DNA of 64,000 bases. It comes from Antedon mediterranea. Lineage: Eukaryota > Echinodermata > Crinoidea > Comatulida > Antedonidae. The stretch's first letter is position 1. Every line of letters starts with the position of its first letter. Position numbers and translations under genes: made by a program. Positions 1 through 11,439 of this stretch are shown piece after piece. The stretch covers positions 18,145,001 to 18,209,000 of the forward strand of contig NC_092680.1 in assembly GCF_964355755.1 (NCBI RefSeq). The letters run 5' to 3'. The notes beneath the pieces are model-generated. The model ran no database searches. It was not told where the DNA came from and worked only from the letters and a program-made list of their open reading frames with translations.

Positions 1-2499
1 AGTAAGACCTTTTCAAGATAAGGTTTCGATGTTATTTTGTTTTATTTTGTATGTATTTTGTTCTAGTAAATTAAACTAATTGTCCATAGTGCAATTTTTA
101 ATAATATTTTAAAAATATGCATATGCATACATTCAAGTCTACAGAAAGTGGTTTGTACGCAACTAAGGAACTTATAGGCCTACTGTAGTTCAATTATGTT
201 GTAATTAAACATAGTAAATTAATAGTTTGGGCCACCGACTCAACCAGCCCGATTACACGTTCGATGAACTTTTGTTGTAGTATATTATGAAAAACAGTTA
301 AGGGTATCCATCCCGAAGCCACTTGGGGCGTATATGCTGGTGCTTTTAAAATAATCTTACATACCTTTAGTTTTTAGAAGTATGGATACGGTACCGTATC
401 TTTAGCCATAACGTTTTAAATATATTGTGCCATCTGCATTTGAAGCCTCTTCTTCTTCAAGAAGATGATCTTAAAATGTGTAATGTCGAATAAAGCTAAC
501 ACAATGCTAATGCGGTACTCTATTGTCTTTTATTGACTTCTGACAAAAAAAAACCCAGCAAACTATAAACCAGTTACATAGTAGCCTGCCACAGTCAGGC
601 ATATGTAAGGGCTAAGCTTATACAATGCTCTATTAAGACATACTGTAAGCTTAAAGCTTTAGACTATTATACCATCACGGAATAATAATCCATGTCCCTG
701 CTTCATATCTTATATACAGTAGTCTAGAATATATGCATAATTAAATTAGTGTAGGCCTAGTATAGCATAGTACAATCTTAACATAAAGTATAGCTTACCA
801 AGGTTGTGTCTACTTAGAAAAGCTTTCTTCCTTCAATATACAGCATAGCCTACTATCAACAAAAGAAAATAGCAAAAGGCCAACACACCTGGCTGAACAT
901 ATGCAAATAAACACAATAAAAGCAAAACAAGTGGCGTACTACAGATATAGTAGGCCTATATGTATAGTATGTCAACCGAAAAGTTTGAACTTCACAAAAT
1001 TAAATATTTGGAACAATTTTGTCTCCAACACAATGTTTTTTTTTTCTTATACTTTAAAAATTGTGTGTCAATATTGTGCAAAGAAACCAGAACAAGGAAG
1101 TGGAATCATTTTATTTGTATATACTTTTGACTCTATACTACTACTGTAGTATACCAGAAATACTGTACTGTTTATTGTATATTAATTATTTCGGATAATT
1201 ATAAAAAGAAACCCTTTTTTTTAACGTTTCTTATAAAAAATGTCGGTGCAAGTAGGCCCATATATTGTAGCCTCATTTTGAACACTTTTAGAAATCCACG
1301 TAAGAAGATTGACCCAAGTCCACATTTTGCATAACCTTCTCAGGATCTATGGAATTAGATGATACTCTGATACTGAATGTAAAACCTTTACAAATGAGAA
1401 GAAATGTATAAAGTGTTATCTTGTTTAAGGGAGCTGATTGAGATTTTTTACTTTTAACCAGATCCTAACAAAAAAGAAAGAAATTGTTACGTTAAAATGA
1501 CAATAATGTTTATGTATAACTAGGTCCTATATTTGTTTTTTTCTTGGTTAAATAACTATTACAAATAGCCATTAAAACAAAATTGTCTTTAGTGCAACGA
1601 GAAAGCATTTATAATATTTGACGTAATATAATTATCATTGATATGTTAATTTATAATTTTGTAGTAAATTCTAGTCCAATACACAAAGCCATGATAAAAT
1701 AAAAGTGTGGTTATTAAAATGTGTATTTATCGTAATCAATATGTTCCAATAGTTGATTTCAATTCAATTCAATTCAAAAGACATTTATTTTCCTCTATTT
1801 TAGTTCCATTCTTACGGAGTTTATTCAATCCGCGACACAGTGGGCCGTTTCAGCCTTAAAAATCTGCTCAGCTAACCCAACAACTCGGCTTCCATTCGGG
1901 TTTCAACCTGATTTAAACAAATCTTTTATGGTTATCATCAGTTCTTTCGATGTAGGCCTTATGTAATTTTTATTCGATTTCTGACATTCATTTTTTATAT
2001 ACTGATTTTACAATTTTTCTTCGATGATTTATGAATATGTTTGATTTGATCGTTATTATTTTTAGTGTACTTTAATGTTGCTAACTTCAAGCGTGGCCTA
2101 TGAAAAGGTCAAAATATGAATATCGCCACAAAGGTTGGGGCAACAAACCCCCGGAAGTCACAGTGATTACATCTTCCGCAGCCGCAGACGGTTGAAAATC
2201 TACCTATGAAATCAGCAATTTTTTTTTATAACCATTATAATATATTTCTAATAAAGAAATATGGAACAATATCATATTGGTGGACACTGTAATGTTACTC
2301 AATCTACGTTTTGCAGAACATGTGAGACAGAGGATAGGTATCCAAGGAGGAGATCCGCACAAAAGGGTTGTGTGTTTTAGGTTATTTCCGAATTAAGCAT
2401 AAATAGGTTATATGCATTATCATGCATATAACCTCTTGATTCTGTCAGAATCTTTATTTATTTATTCCTTTATTTATTCTTTCCTTAGCACTATTTTGT
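1..2499. other. Non-coding unit start
   Basis: No gene seen. It holds AT-rich DNA with scattered TAGGCCTA palindromes. At 1,757-1,780 an (AATTC)n run is followed by a stretch resembling a LINE 3' end. The 82-codon open frame at 901-1,149 is repeated in unit 2 at 25,600 but has no recognisable domain and is probably chance. Confidence 0.5.
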
Positions 2500-3060
2500 C
2501 CGTCAATTATCTTGATATCAGTTTCATCTAGCTAAGTCAATTTTTCAGAGTATATTCCTTATGGCCAGGAATCTATGTGGTTATGTTTTCACGATGCGCA
2601 ATCAAAAATTACGCGGTGTACGCGCGATTTAACGAAATCACGTTTGTAATCATATCTTTACAATCATGAATCACTTTTAAACAAAATTTGGTACTCATAA
2701 ATTTCAGGTCATATTTCATCATATGGCAATATAATTACGTGCGTAGCGCATATAACGCATGCGTACGCGCGCTTAAAATTTTCAAAATTATCAAAATTTA
2801 TTTTCGATGAAATTAGAGCAATTTTAAGCGTTTAAAAAATTGCCATGAGTGCGCAGATTTTTGCACGCGCACTGCGCGTTATACGTTAATCCGTACTTTT
2901 TTTTCCGATTTCTGTTGTACAACCTTTCTTTAATAATATATTCATATTTTATTCACTTTTTAAGGCGAAATTGCGTTATACGAGCACGTCAAAAGTGACA
3001 GGCTACGCGCGTGTAAGTTAACAAAATGGTGAAAATATGCTAAATTTTAAAATTAATATA
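2500..3060. repeat. CpG-rich dispersed repeat, copy 1
   Basis: A stretch rich in CG-containing words (for example ACGCATGCGTACGCGCGC) that stands out from the AT-rich surroundings. It is present at 27,191-27,730 in unit 2 and in inverted orientation at 8,071-8,559. No reading frame seen. Probably part of an unclassified non-autonomous transposon. Confidence 0.7.
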
Positions 3061-3914
3061 GATCGTCAGAATGCTCGGGAACGCCTATTTTTTATTCCAT
3101 TTTCTTGAAGTGTGTGTATCTTATGTATGATTTATTATTAAATTAAGGGAACAAAAGTTGATTAAGTCATAATTAATTGCATATTAAATTTTTTTTAATT
3201 AATTTCGACAATTAAACAAATTATATCATTTTTTAGGCCAAAATAACAAACTTAACATTAACTTTCTTCCTTCAAAAGTTCATATATTAAAGTTAAAAGT
3301 ATATAGTTTGAAAGTGCATCATTTTTTTACATTTTTAGAGATGTCATCATAGTACTACACACGTACTAAACGTAACAAATATTGTTCGGAACCAATAAAT
3401 ATCGGTGGGTGTCTTTGAAATATAAAATCAAGGTTCATAATAAATAGTACAACAATTAGATGTTATGTATTGAGATGCAAAATAAATGAAAGAAAGTAAG
3501 AAAGAAAGATTTAAATCAAATAATATTAGGCCTACTTTATTCATCTTTTAACCATATTTTCTCTGATAGTAATCAAAATATAGGCCTACATACATTAAAG
3601 ATGAAAATGGTCCATGAACCCGCAAGGGCTTATAAGATGTGGAAACCATAATAGTAGGTCTAAATGAAGTAAGTACATAAAGTGACAAAGTAAGCAAAAT
3701 TAAAACGATTTAGAGGTAATAATACATAATAATATAATTATAATACATGTTTAGTAAATCATAATAACTAAAAGTTAATACATATTTCGTTAAAAAAAAG
3801 ATGTTAACAATACTATATTATTTCTACTACATTTTAATTCATAATAAAATTGGTACAGAGTCTGAATTAGTATCTAGATCACCGGTAAATAATACTATGC
3901 GGCCAGTTATTGAT
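3061..3914. other. Non-coding; possible 3' UTR of gene copy 1
   Basis: No gene seen. If the terminal exon proposed at 3,915-3,997 is real, this is its 3' untranslated region. An AATAAA on the minus strand lies near 3,536-3,541, about 375 bases past that stop. Confidence 0.3.
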
Positions 3915-3997
3915 TTAAACAAAGTTAAAATGCGAAGGCTTGGTGATATGCTTCCTTCTTGTTGTAAATGAATGGTAAATGAATGGCGAACTGTACT
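3915..3997 (-). CDS. Candidate terminal exon of YWTD-EGF gene copy 1
   Basis: A pyrimidine-rich tract ending TTCTTTACAG precedes an 83-base stretch which, read in the phase left by the EGF exon (phase 1), gives 27 residues with a basic segment (TTRRKH) and a TAA stop. The equivalent stretch in unit 2 (29,334-29,416) differs by one synonymous base, and a 4-base indel between units falls just upstream, inside the proposed intron. No membrane segment is present, so the protein would be secreted. Weak evidence: the region could also be non-coding. Confidence 0.3.
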
Positions 3998-4389
3998 CTG
4001 TAAAGAACACTCGCTTCGGCCTCCGAACGATTAGTGATGTGTGGGTATATAAAACACATCAGATGATGTCAGTGGGGTTTTATCGCGGGACATGGTTCTT
4101 GACTTCGTCTCGGGGTAATGGTATCGAGATCGCCGAGGGCTATATACTGAACTATGCTCCAGTCAAAATGTATATAATATGCATTAAAGCAGAAGAATGC
4201 ATGTCTGTGTACATTATAATGAAAGAAAAACAATGTAAGTAAGTTAAAAATGTTGGCATCATAAATTTTTGATAGGCCATTGCTTTAATTATTTTTCTTG
4301 AGCCCAAAATTAAGGTACCAGCAGGCCTACTCATAATATATTTATTACATTTTCATTATCCGTTTTCTTTGCTCAGAAGAAACGTCCCC

Positions 4390-4630
4390 TTTTTAGTAAA
4401 CCAATTATAAACAGGTTAAAACGAAATGTAAACAAGTTAAAACCAAATATAAACAGGTTAAAACGAAATATAAACAGGTTAAAACCAAATATAAACAGGT
4501 TAAAACCAAATATAAACAGATTAAAACTAAATATAAACAGGTTAAAACCTAATATAAACAGGTTAAAACCAAATATAAAAAGGGTAAAACCATATATAAA
4601 CAGGTTAAAACCAAATATAAACAGGTTCCG
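4390..4630. repeat. Minisatellite, about 21-bp period
   Basis: About eleven copies of a unit close to TAAAACCAAATATAAACAGG. The reverse strand stays open because 21 is divisible by 3, giving a false NLFIFGF repeat protein. Unit 2 has a shorter array at 29,805-29,942, so the locus has changed length since duplication. Confidence 0.9.
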
Positions 4631-5357
4631 AATTATGACATCCATGACTAATACAATTAATAAAAACCAATTACGAAAGGATATGTAAACATTTTCTCAG
4701 TGTCAACCATGTGTTTTTTTAAAATGATGAATGAGCTATGGCGAACACGCACAGTATGCAACTGAAAGAAAAAATAATGTTTTAGGAACTGCATCTTGGA
4801 GTTGTGGCTTGGTGGTTATGATGCTTGGCTACCAATCCAAGGCTACTGGGTTCCTTTCGTATAGTTTTTCTAATTTCTAATGACAAACTACAACTCTACT
4901 ACAAGACTTGTAATAAGACTTTGTTTATGTAGAGCATCACAGTATGTTTATCTTGTTGTAAATGGGATTGCCACCTTTAAGAAGGATAGTGAATGAATAC
5001 GCTTTTGGTTATCCTTGGCAATATGCCTAAATATATAAAAACCAAACAAAACAAACAAAGGCAAAAAAAATGTTTTTATATTTAACCGTTTAATATAAAT
5101 GTAGTCATGATACACAACCTTGTATATCATGTTTTAATGTAAAATATTATAAAATGAAAATTTTTATTAATTTTATATTTGTTTGTGGTTTGTCAATACA
5201 TTTTGCAAGCAAAAAAATGTAAAATACATGCATGAAGTGATTTTACTTTGTGTTCTTTGAAAATATGTTCTGTCGTGATACGTTTTAAAAGAATGGCGAC
5301 GAATGAAAAAGAATTTAGGCACACAATAGAATAATATTTGTTTAAGTATAGGCCTAC

Positions 5358-5474
5358 CTATTTTACGGCATGTTGGGCCCATGTACCCATTGGTGCATTT
5401 GCAGACGCTTGTATTATCTTTAGTAACACAAGTACCACCATTCAAGCATCCACCGCAATCATCTTGAATATCAG
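5358..5474 (-). CDS. Copy 1 exon 6: EGF domain
   Basis: 117 bases, symmetrical phase 1-1 as usual for EGF modules. Cysteines follow the pattern C..C....C....C.C......C (DDCGGCLNGGTC, CKCTNGYMGPTC). The donor overlaps the common GTAGGCCTA palindrome. Copy 2 has two extra serine codons next to the final cysteine. Confidence 0.85.
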
Positions 5475-8400
5475 CTGTAATAAAAAAAATTAGTAATGGT
5501 ATATTTAGTAAAAATAAGATTTTAGACTTGTGTCTAAAATGAATAAGGGGAACTTTATGTTTACGACCTACCACCGACTAACCTAGGTCAGGTCAATCGA
5601 TGTGTCGTCGGTCGTCGTCTGGACTGGACCTAAGAACAAACGTGTGTCGAGGTGAGAAGCGAGGAAATCCGTCCCATACGCAGTTCAGTCGTCGCAAATC
5701 AAACGCTATGATATTATATACTTAGGTCCATGATTATACTCTAAATTGTTAGACCACGAAAATAATAGTCTTAGTCCATAGTTAAACCTACCTGTGAATG
5801 GGCCTATATAAAAGCCTGAATATGGATAAAAAAATCGAATAATACTGCTCTCCAATGATTGAGTTTCAGTTCTTGTATTAACTCGATATATGCCATCAGT
5901 CCCCGTTTCTGTCCAGTAGATATAGGGGCCATATATTTCAATATCAAGGCAGTGATGTCCGTTCAGATCAGCAATTGTTGTTCTGTTGGTTCCATCAAGG
6001 TTTGCTTGTTCAATGACATCAGTTGATGCATCACACCAATACATCTTTCCATCTTAAAGATAACAACAAAAATATATAAAAAAATAATGAATTAATGTAG
6101 TTTAATCCAATAATTCAGTATGTTATAATAATTTATACAACTTCGTAAAATACATAATCGGTTACATTTGACACTTTTACTCATTTTTTTATCCCTAAAC
6201 AGATAATGCTTTCATTGTGTTAAATTATAAAGACCAACGTAATCGAGTTTGTTTACGCTCAGCCACAGGTGGAAATGTCCAGGCATTTATGATATAAACA
6301 AACTTTGTCAAAATACGTTTTTATATAATAGTTAAAGTGTATTTGTTCTTTATCACTTATTTGTTTAGGTTTAGAGAAAAGTAATGGATCAGAAATAAAA
6401 AAGCATATAAAAAGTATTACAAAAAATAATGGTAAATTATTGAAACAAGGCCAACAGCCATAAGTCGCGTGCTAAAACGCATAGTGATACCGGACCGACA
6501 GGCAGACCGACCGACCAACATAGTGAAATATAGAGTCGCGTCCACGCGACTAAAAACGGAAATCATATGTGAAGAAATCATAGATTCTTTTAGAAAGTAT
6601 ATGCTAAGAAGGGAAACTCCCGAGCCAATAGACAACCAAGATCATTCAAATGTAAATAGTTTAACCAAATGAAGAAAAAACAAGTTGTGAAGGCTTAATC
6701 ACAGTACAAGAATGCAGTGAAGCATTAAAGCATATGAAATTGAATAAATCCCCAGAGTATGATGGTTTTACTGTTGAGTTTTACAAATATTAAATGTTTG
6801 GTAAGAGCTCAACTATTTAATATGTGATGTATTATGAATACTATTTAAATAGCAAAATGAGCAATACGCAAAGACGTGGTGTTATTAATCTGTTATACAA
6901 GAAAGGAGATAAAAATCTATTAGAGAATTGGCGTCCTATTACTATGCTAACCAAAGATTAAAAATTATTACCACACATCCCTAGTAATAGATTACATAAG
7001 GTAATTAAATCTGTTGTAGCCTAAATAGTGACCAAAACGGCTATATCAAAGGTCGTTCTGCTGGAGAAAACAGCTTAGCAACTTATCAATACAACAATAG
7101 TAGTTTGCCACACCCCCAATCAAGAAATGCAACACTAAGCTTACTCCCAACTACTTGTTTCAACCTCGCGCCGTTCCCGCACACACTTTATATACCAACC
7201 CATCATCCAATAAGAGGCCGCCACGCATGAATGCACCTCCCCACCCCCCTCATACGGTACAATGGAACAACAATTAAATCACTTGTGGCACTCATTAATG
7301 AACTCCTATACTATACCGTTGAAGAAGATGTTGAAGGTGCTTTTTTTGTCACTTGTCAGCATTACTATTTCTATTGGTTACAGAAACAATGGCAAGTAAC
7401 CTAAGAAATGATCAACATTATCGGGAATTTTTCTACCTGGTCCTATAAAAGAGGAAGTGCGTATAGCACAACTTGCAGATGATACAGTATTGGTTGCAGG
7501 AAACGAAAAATGGTATAAAAAGAGGTCTATTCATTGTTAATAATTTCTGTGAAATATCTGGTTTAAGCTCAAATAAGAACAAAACTACAGTAGTGCCATG
7601 TGGATTTTATAGAACGTATGTTTGTTGCTCCTATTGCCATTCCCAAATGGAAAAAACAAATTGGTATTGAAATTACAAACTGGTTTGATATTTGGTCAAG
7701 AAAAGTAAAAAATTAGAAAAATAAAAAATATGCACAACTTAATTACACATTGCTTCTCAGAATTTTACCAACAAATTTACAATTATATAATTGGAATATT
7801 AAAAACACAAAACAATGTGATGTAAATGAGGATGAAAGACACATGTTTTTTAAATGTAAAATCAATGTCTATTTATGGCAAAAATCAATGAAATATATAA
7901 CAAGGCCAACAGCCATTAAGTCGCGTGCTACAATGCATAGTGATACCGGACCGACAGACAGACCGACAGACAGACCGACAGACGGACCGACCGACATAGT
8001 GAACTATACTGACCGAAATTACTGAACATGTTTAAAAATGTTGAAATGTTTAAAAACATTTATATTTTTTTAATTTACACGTGCGTAGCCTGTCACTTTT
8101 GACGTGCTCGTATAACGTAATTTCGAGTTGAAAAGTAAGTCAAGAAAACAGAAATCGGGAAAAAAGAGTGCGTAATAACATTTAACGCGCAGTGCGCGCG
8201 CAAAAATATGCGCACTCATGGCAATTTTGTAAACGCTTAAAATTGCCTGAAACGTACTCTTATTTCATAGAAAATAAATTTTGAAAATTTTAAACGCGCG
8301 TACGCATGCGTTACATGTGCTACGCACGTAATTGTATTGCCATATGATGATTTAAGCCCTGAAATTTATGAGTACCAAATTTTATTTAATTGTGATTCAT

Positions 8401-11078
8401 GGTTGTGAATATAAGATTACAAACGTGATTTCGTTAAATCGTGCGTAGACCGCGTAATTTTTTATTGCGCACCGTGAAAACATAACCACATTGATTCCTG
8501 GCCATAAGGAATATACTGTGAAAAATTGACCTAGCTAGATTAAACTGATATCAAGATAAGGTCAGAAAGCGATAAAACGCATAGTGATACCGGACCGACA
8601 GACCAACAGACCGACCGACACAGTGAACTATAGAGTCGCTTCCACGCGACTAAAAAGTTAGATAATAGTAGCGGTTCTTTTGAAGTGTTTTGTTTTTGGG
8701 TGTGAATGCAACATAAAGAATAAGTTATACTAAATTGCTCTATATTCTAAATACAACATAAAAAGTATTGTCAGAATTAAATAGGTCAATCTGTAAAAAC
8801 TCATGGATCATGTTTAAAATTATACTTCTCAAGAGCATTCCATGAATGTATTTTTTATTTTTTTTTAAGGTTACTGTAAATAAACTAATTTGTACAAAAA
8901 CGTAAATAGTGGAAATAAAACAGAAAAGAAAAAAAAGGGAAAATACTAAAAAGAAGAGTAAGAAGAAAGCACTGAAAATGCTATACTCTAGTACTCAACT
9001 AGTTATTGAGTTGATTTTGATTCTCTATATTTATTGTAAATATAAATATATGAATGATCTCTTGCTGAGTTTTTTTTACATTTTACAATAACCTATTTTT
9101 CAAATGTGACTGGTTCCTCCTGTAAACGAAGTGCCATTTCACGTTTCTTTTATCTTTGTAGGCCTACTCCATGACCCAAGGCCCTTGTTACATGGCTGTT
9201 CCAACCTATATCTGGCCCGCGGCGACATTTGTAAATTGCAATATGGCCCACGGTAAAAACTGTTGAGAACCCCTGACATAGGCTACGGTAATAACTTAAA
9301 AATAAAATATAAGTTGTATCTGAACCGTTAACTGATAACACAATCGTGTTTGGTGTTGAAAGTGCCGTTGTCACAAGTTCTTCTCTGGTACTCAAGTCAT
9401 TCAGCTTCGCACGCTCTATCTTATCGAAAATGTAATCAGTCCAGTACAGGTATCTATGAAAATAAAGCATAATAATTTCTCGTATTTATAACGTCCGTGT
9501 GTACAGATATATAATACAACTATTACAACCGGAACAGATGAAAATATTCAATTTCATTATTAATAAGAACACCAATGGAAATTAATGAAATTAATCAAAT
9601 CAATGTTGAATTTTGATCTAACGTCATTTAAAAAAATTTATTTTGTTAAAAAGGTAATGTGAAAAAGCCCTGCATAGAGCAGAGATAGTTTGACTTGCAT
9701 ACGGTAAGTAAACCGCTCAGTAGGTGATTCATTTGTAGACGTTTATAATGAGAACCCACCTAAGCAAGATTTGAACCCGGTTTCTTCTGATTAGATAAGC
9801 TACATACCCGTTAACAGTATCTATCGCAATCCCACGTACAGCGGGTAATAATGTATTAAAAAGAACTGTTCTGCCTGTTCCATTGAGATTTATTACTTCG
9901 ATTCGGTCTTCTGTGTCATCCGTCCAATAGAGTTTATTTCCAATTACATCAACGGCAATACTAGTAACACCTTAATTAATGAGAAATATCATCTTTATAT
10001 TATTGTTTTGGGTTAACATAATACCTTGAAACATTACCTCATACAGCCTCAGATTACGTATATAGGCCTAACCTATATTTTAATTCTTGGCCAAGTTCTT
10101 CTTCACGGCTGTCAATAGTACATTCTACTTGATAATTAATTGAACATAAAAAGAATAATGTCTTGTTCTTACTCGTAACTTCAGTAGAAACCAAAATTCC
10201 GTGCTGATTATTGGCAAATGAATACGATTCAATGGTATCTCTAGTAGAAGAAGACCAGTATAACGTTAATGTGTTGGGATTATAATCAAGAGCCGTAATA
10301 CCGACTGGTGTTGGTGACACTGTCTGCGGCAATGCTTCCACAAAGTTTAAAGTTGTGTTTGTCAGACTGATGTTTGAATAATAAATGGTATCTTGACCAC
10401 CTACGAACACAATATCACGTCCTGTAAGATAATAACGTTACATCGAATACAATAACTTAAATAATACAAATACAATAACTTAATACCAGTACGTTCTAAT
10501 AAATGAAACACGAATACAGAATTGTTGTAAAAACGTTTTTGTTACCTCTGTGCATCCGTCAGACAGCGTAACACAAACTACAAATTATAATTATAGTTAT
10601 CTAATTTGTTAGGTAAAAACGAAAGCTCCCTGTATAGTGTAAAACATCCTTCTGTAACAACAAACCTAATTTCTGAAAACACTGTCATGTAAACTTTACT
10701 TTCAGAAAATAATATATTATTACAATATTAATAGAAGACACATAGTTTATTATTATTAATTAATTTTTTTGTAAGAATTATGGGAATTAGAGAGAGCTAA
10801 CCGTACCTTTATGCATACCGTAACATAGTTATATTGCGAAGGTAACCTGTTAAGTACATGTAGATGTACACTGTAATATATATTTTTGTTAAAATTATTG
10901 TGTAGTTTAATAGTCAGTTTGTATGATACATGATTATATTTAACCGTATTTATATTTTTTTTTTCTAAAAACGCATAATTATATTAAGGTCATGTCTTGA
11001 AGTAAGTCGATACTTACCATAAACGAATCCTATGCGTAACGTCACTAGACACATTGCAAACAATAGAGATGTCATCAT
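5358..11078 (-). CDS. YWTD propeller-EGF protein, copy 1 (six exons)
   Basis: Likely a secreted or receptor-like protein related to the extracellular parts of LDL-receptor family proteins. Coding exons on the minus strand: 11,018-11,078; 10,173-10,421; 9,808-9,970; 9,326-9,453; 5,792-6,052; 5,358-5,474. All introns are GT-AG and phases run 1,1,2,1,1,1, giving 326 residues before the last phase-1 donor. Residues 1-20 are a signal peptide, about 21-287 are YWTD blades (LYWTD, YLYWTD, MYWCD, YIYWTE), and 288-326 are a six-cysteine EGF domain. No LDL-A domain and no membrane segment seen. I chose the first of two adjacent ATGs. The 3.3-kb intron 4 is filled with mobile elements. Family known: YWTD propellers bind protein ligands; the specific role here is unknown. 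Confidence 0.85.
5792..6052 (-). CDS. Copy 1 exon 5: last propeller blades
   Basis: 261 bases, symmetrical phase 1-1, donor GTAGGT. Contains MYWCD, ANLDGTNR and YIYWTE blade motifs, ending GPFT. I count 18 base differences from copy 2, of which about 15 change residues (13 of 87 amino acids). Confidence 0.85.
6350..7900 (+). mobile_element. L1/Tx1-like LINE remnant in intron 4 of copy 1
   Basis: Broken reverse transcriptase reading through several frames. Recognisable pieces: EALKHMKLNKSPEYDGFTVE (about 6,715-6,775), LLENWRPITML (about 6,915), AQLADDT (about 7,468, the catalytic ADD motif), ISGLSSNKNKT and, near the end, LPTNLQLYNW followed by a CxxC...H...C remnant. It is interrupted by the GACCGA element at 6,445-6,556 and by a C-rich stretch at about 7,100-7,320. 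A less interrupted but internally deleted copy sits in the same intron of gene copy 2. Non-functional. Confidence 0.8.
6445..6556 (+). mobile_element. GACCGA hairpin element, short copy a
   Basis: Begins ACAAGGCCAACAGCC, has a GTCGCGTG word, a run of GACAGACCGACC units, then a hairpin AGTCGCGT-CC-ACGCGACT and TAAAAA. The matching site in unit 2 (about 32,065) lacks it: there the LINE continues without interruption, so this is an insertion after the duplication or a precise loss in unit 2. Unclassified family. Confidence 0.75.
7901..8656 (+). mobile_element. GACCGA hairpin element, long composite copy b
   Basis: Starts like the short element (CAAGGCCAACAGCC) and ends with its hairpin and TAAAAA, but the centre contains the CpG-rich repeat (8,071-8,559) in inverted orientation flanked by two partial GACCGA runs. 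Unit 2 has an empty site at about 32,544. It is either a full-length relative of the short copies or two short copies enclosing another element. Confidence 0.65.
8071..8559. repeat. CpG-rich dispersed repeat, inverted copy
   Basis: Reverse complement of 2,500-3,040, including the word around GGCCATAAGGAATATACT at one end and the TGTCACTTTTGACGTGCTCG stretch at the other. Lies inside the composite element at 7,901-8,656. Confidence 0.75.
8657..9325. other. Rest of intron 4, copy 1
   Basis: No gene seen. An A/G-rich stretch (8,920-8,990) and AT-rich DNA, matching 32,570-33,158 of unit 2 apart from about 65 bases present only here. Confidence 0.5.
9326..9453 (-). CDS. Copy 1 exon 4: YWTD blade
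   Basis: 128 bases, phase 2 to phase 1, with a less usual donor GTTCAG shared by both copies. Encodes YLYWTD, KIERAKLNDL and VLSVN. Copy 1 has YIFD where copy 2 has the more canonical WSLE, and TPNT where copy 2 has SPDG. One codon is gained and one lost within seven codons relative to copy 2, keeping the frame. Confidence 0.85.
9808..9970 (-). CDS. Copy 1 exon 3: YWTD blade
   Basis: 163 bases, phase 1 to phase 2, donor GTATGT. Contains KLYWTDD, IEVINLNGTGR and RGIAVDTVNG, the canonical blade pattern. All ten base differences from copy 2 that I count change an amino acid; LPA replaces the LDG of copy 2. Confidence 0.85.
10173..10421 (-). CDS. Copy 1 exon 2: first propeller blades
   Basis: Acceptor TCTTACAG, 249 bases, phase 1 in and out, donor GTAAGA. 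Encodes residues 21-103 including the blade motifs GITALDY and LTLYWSS. It has NTT and NIS sequons, possible N-glycosylation sites. Position PVG here is PDG in copy 2. Confidence 0.85.
11018..11078 (-). CDS. Copy 1 exon 1: signal peptide
   Basis: Starts MMTSLLFAMCLVTLRIGFVY, a typical hydrophobic signal peptide, then a GTAAGT donor in phase 1. Identical to the copy 2 exon. Confidence 0.8.
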
Positions 11079-11439
11079 GTTACTTCTATATACAAGAACA
11101 ACAAATCTGTTATCAAGGATTCATGACAACTTAATTATATCTTGTTGTTTACATGTCAAACGAAAACTATGCATAATAATATTAATAATAAATATTGTGT
11201 TATAATACCATAAATTCTGTGCTTCAAGCTATTTTACATGGATACAATTTATCGAAAACGTTGATCAAATAAATGTAATTATTGCATGAATTGCTCTCAT
11301 TGTAGGCATATATTTATCAGCAGTCAAAAAAGAACATGAGCGATGGAGCGCGCCCTCTATTGACTTCTGCTAAATCAGACTTATATGACGAGTAAAAAAA
11401 AATTCGCATCCCGGCAGGAGTTAATAAGCGTATAAGTCA
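11079..11439. other. Upstream region of gene copy 1
   Basis: Shared with 34,859-35,050 of unit 2 up to about 11,270, then the units diverge where mobile DNA begins. It should contain the promoter, but I see no clear core element. Confidence 0.35.

Noticed and set aside
901-1149. 82-codon frame conserved in units 1 and 2
   Set aside because: Conserved only because the whole unit is duplicated; the unit 3 copy has changes breaking it, and no domain is visible.
4373-4645. 90-codon minus-strand repeat protein (NLFIFGF units)
   Set aside because: Direct product of a 21-bp minisatellite; length varies between units and no start or domain context.
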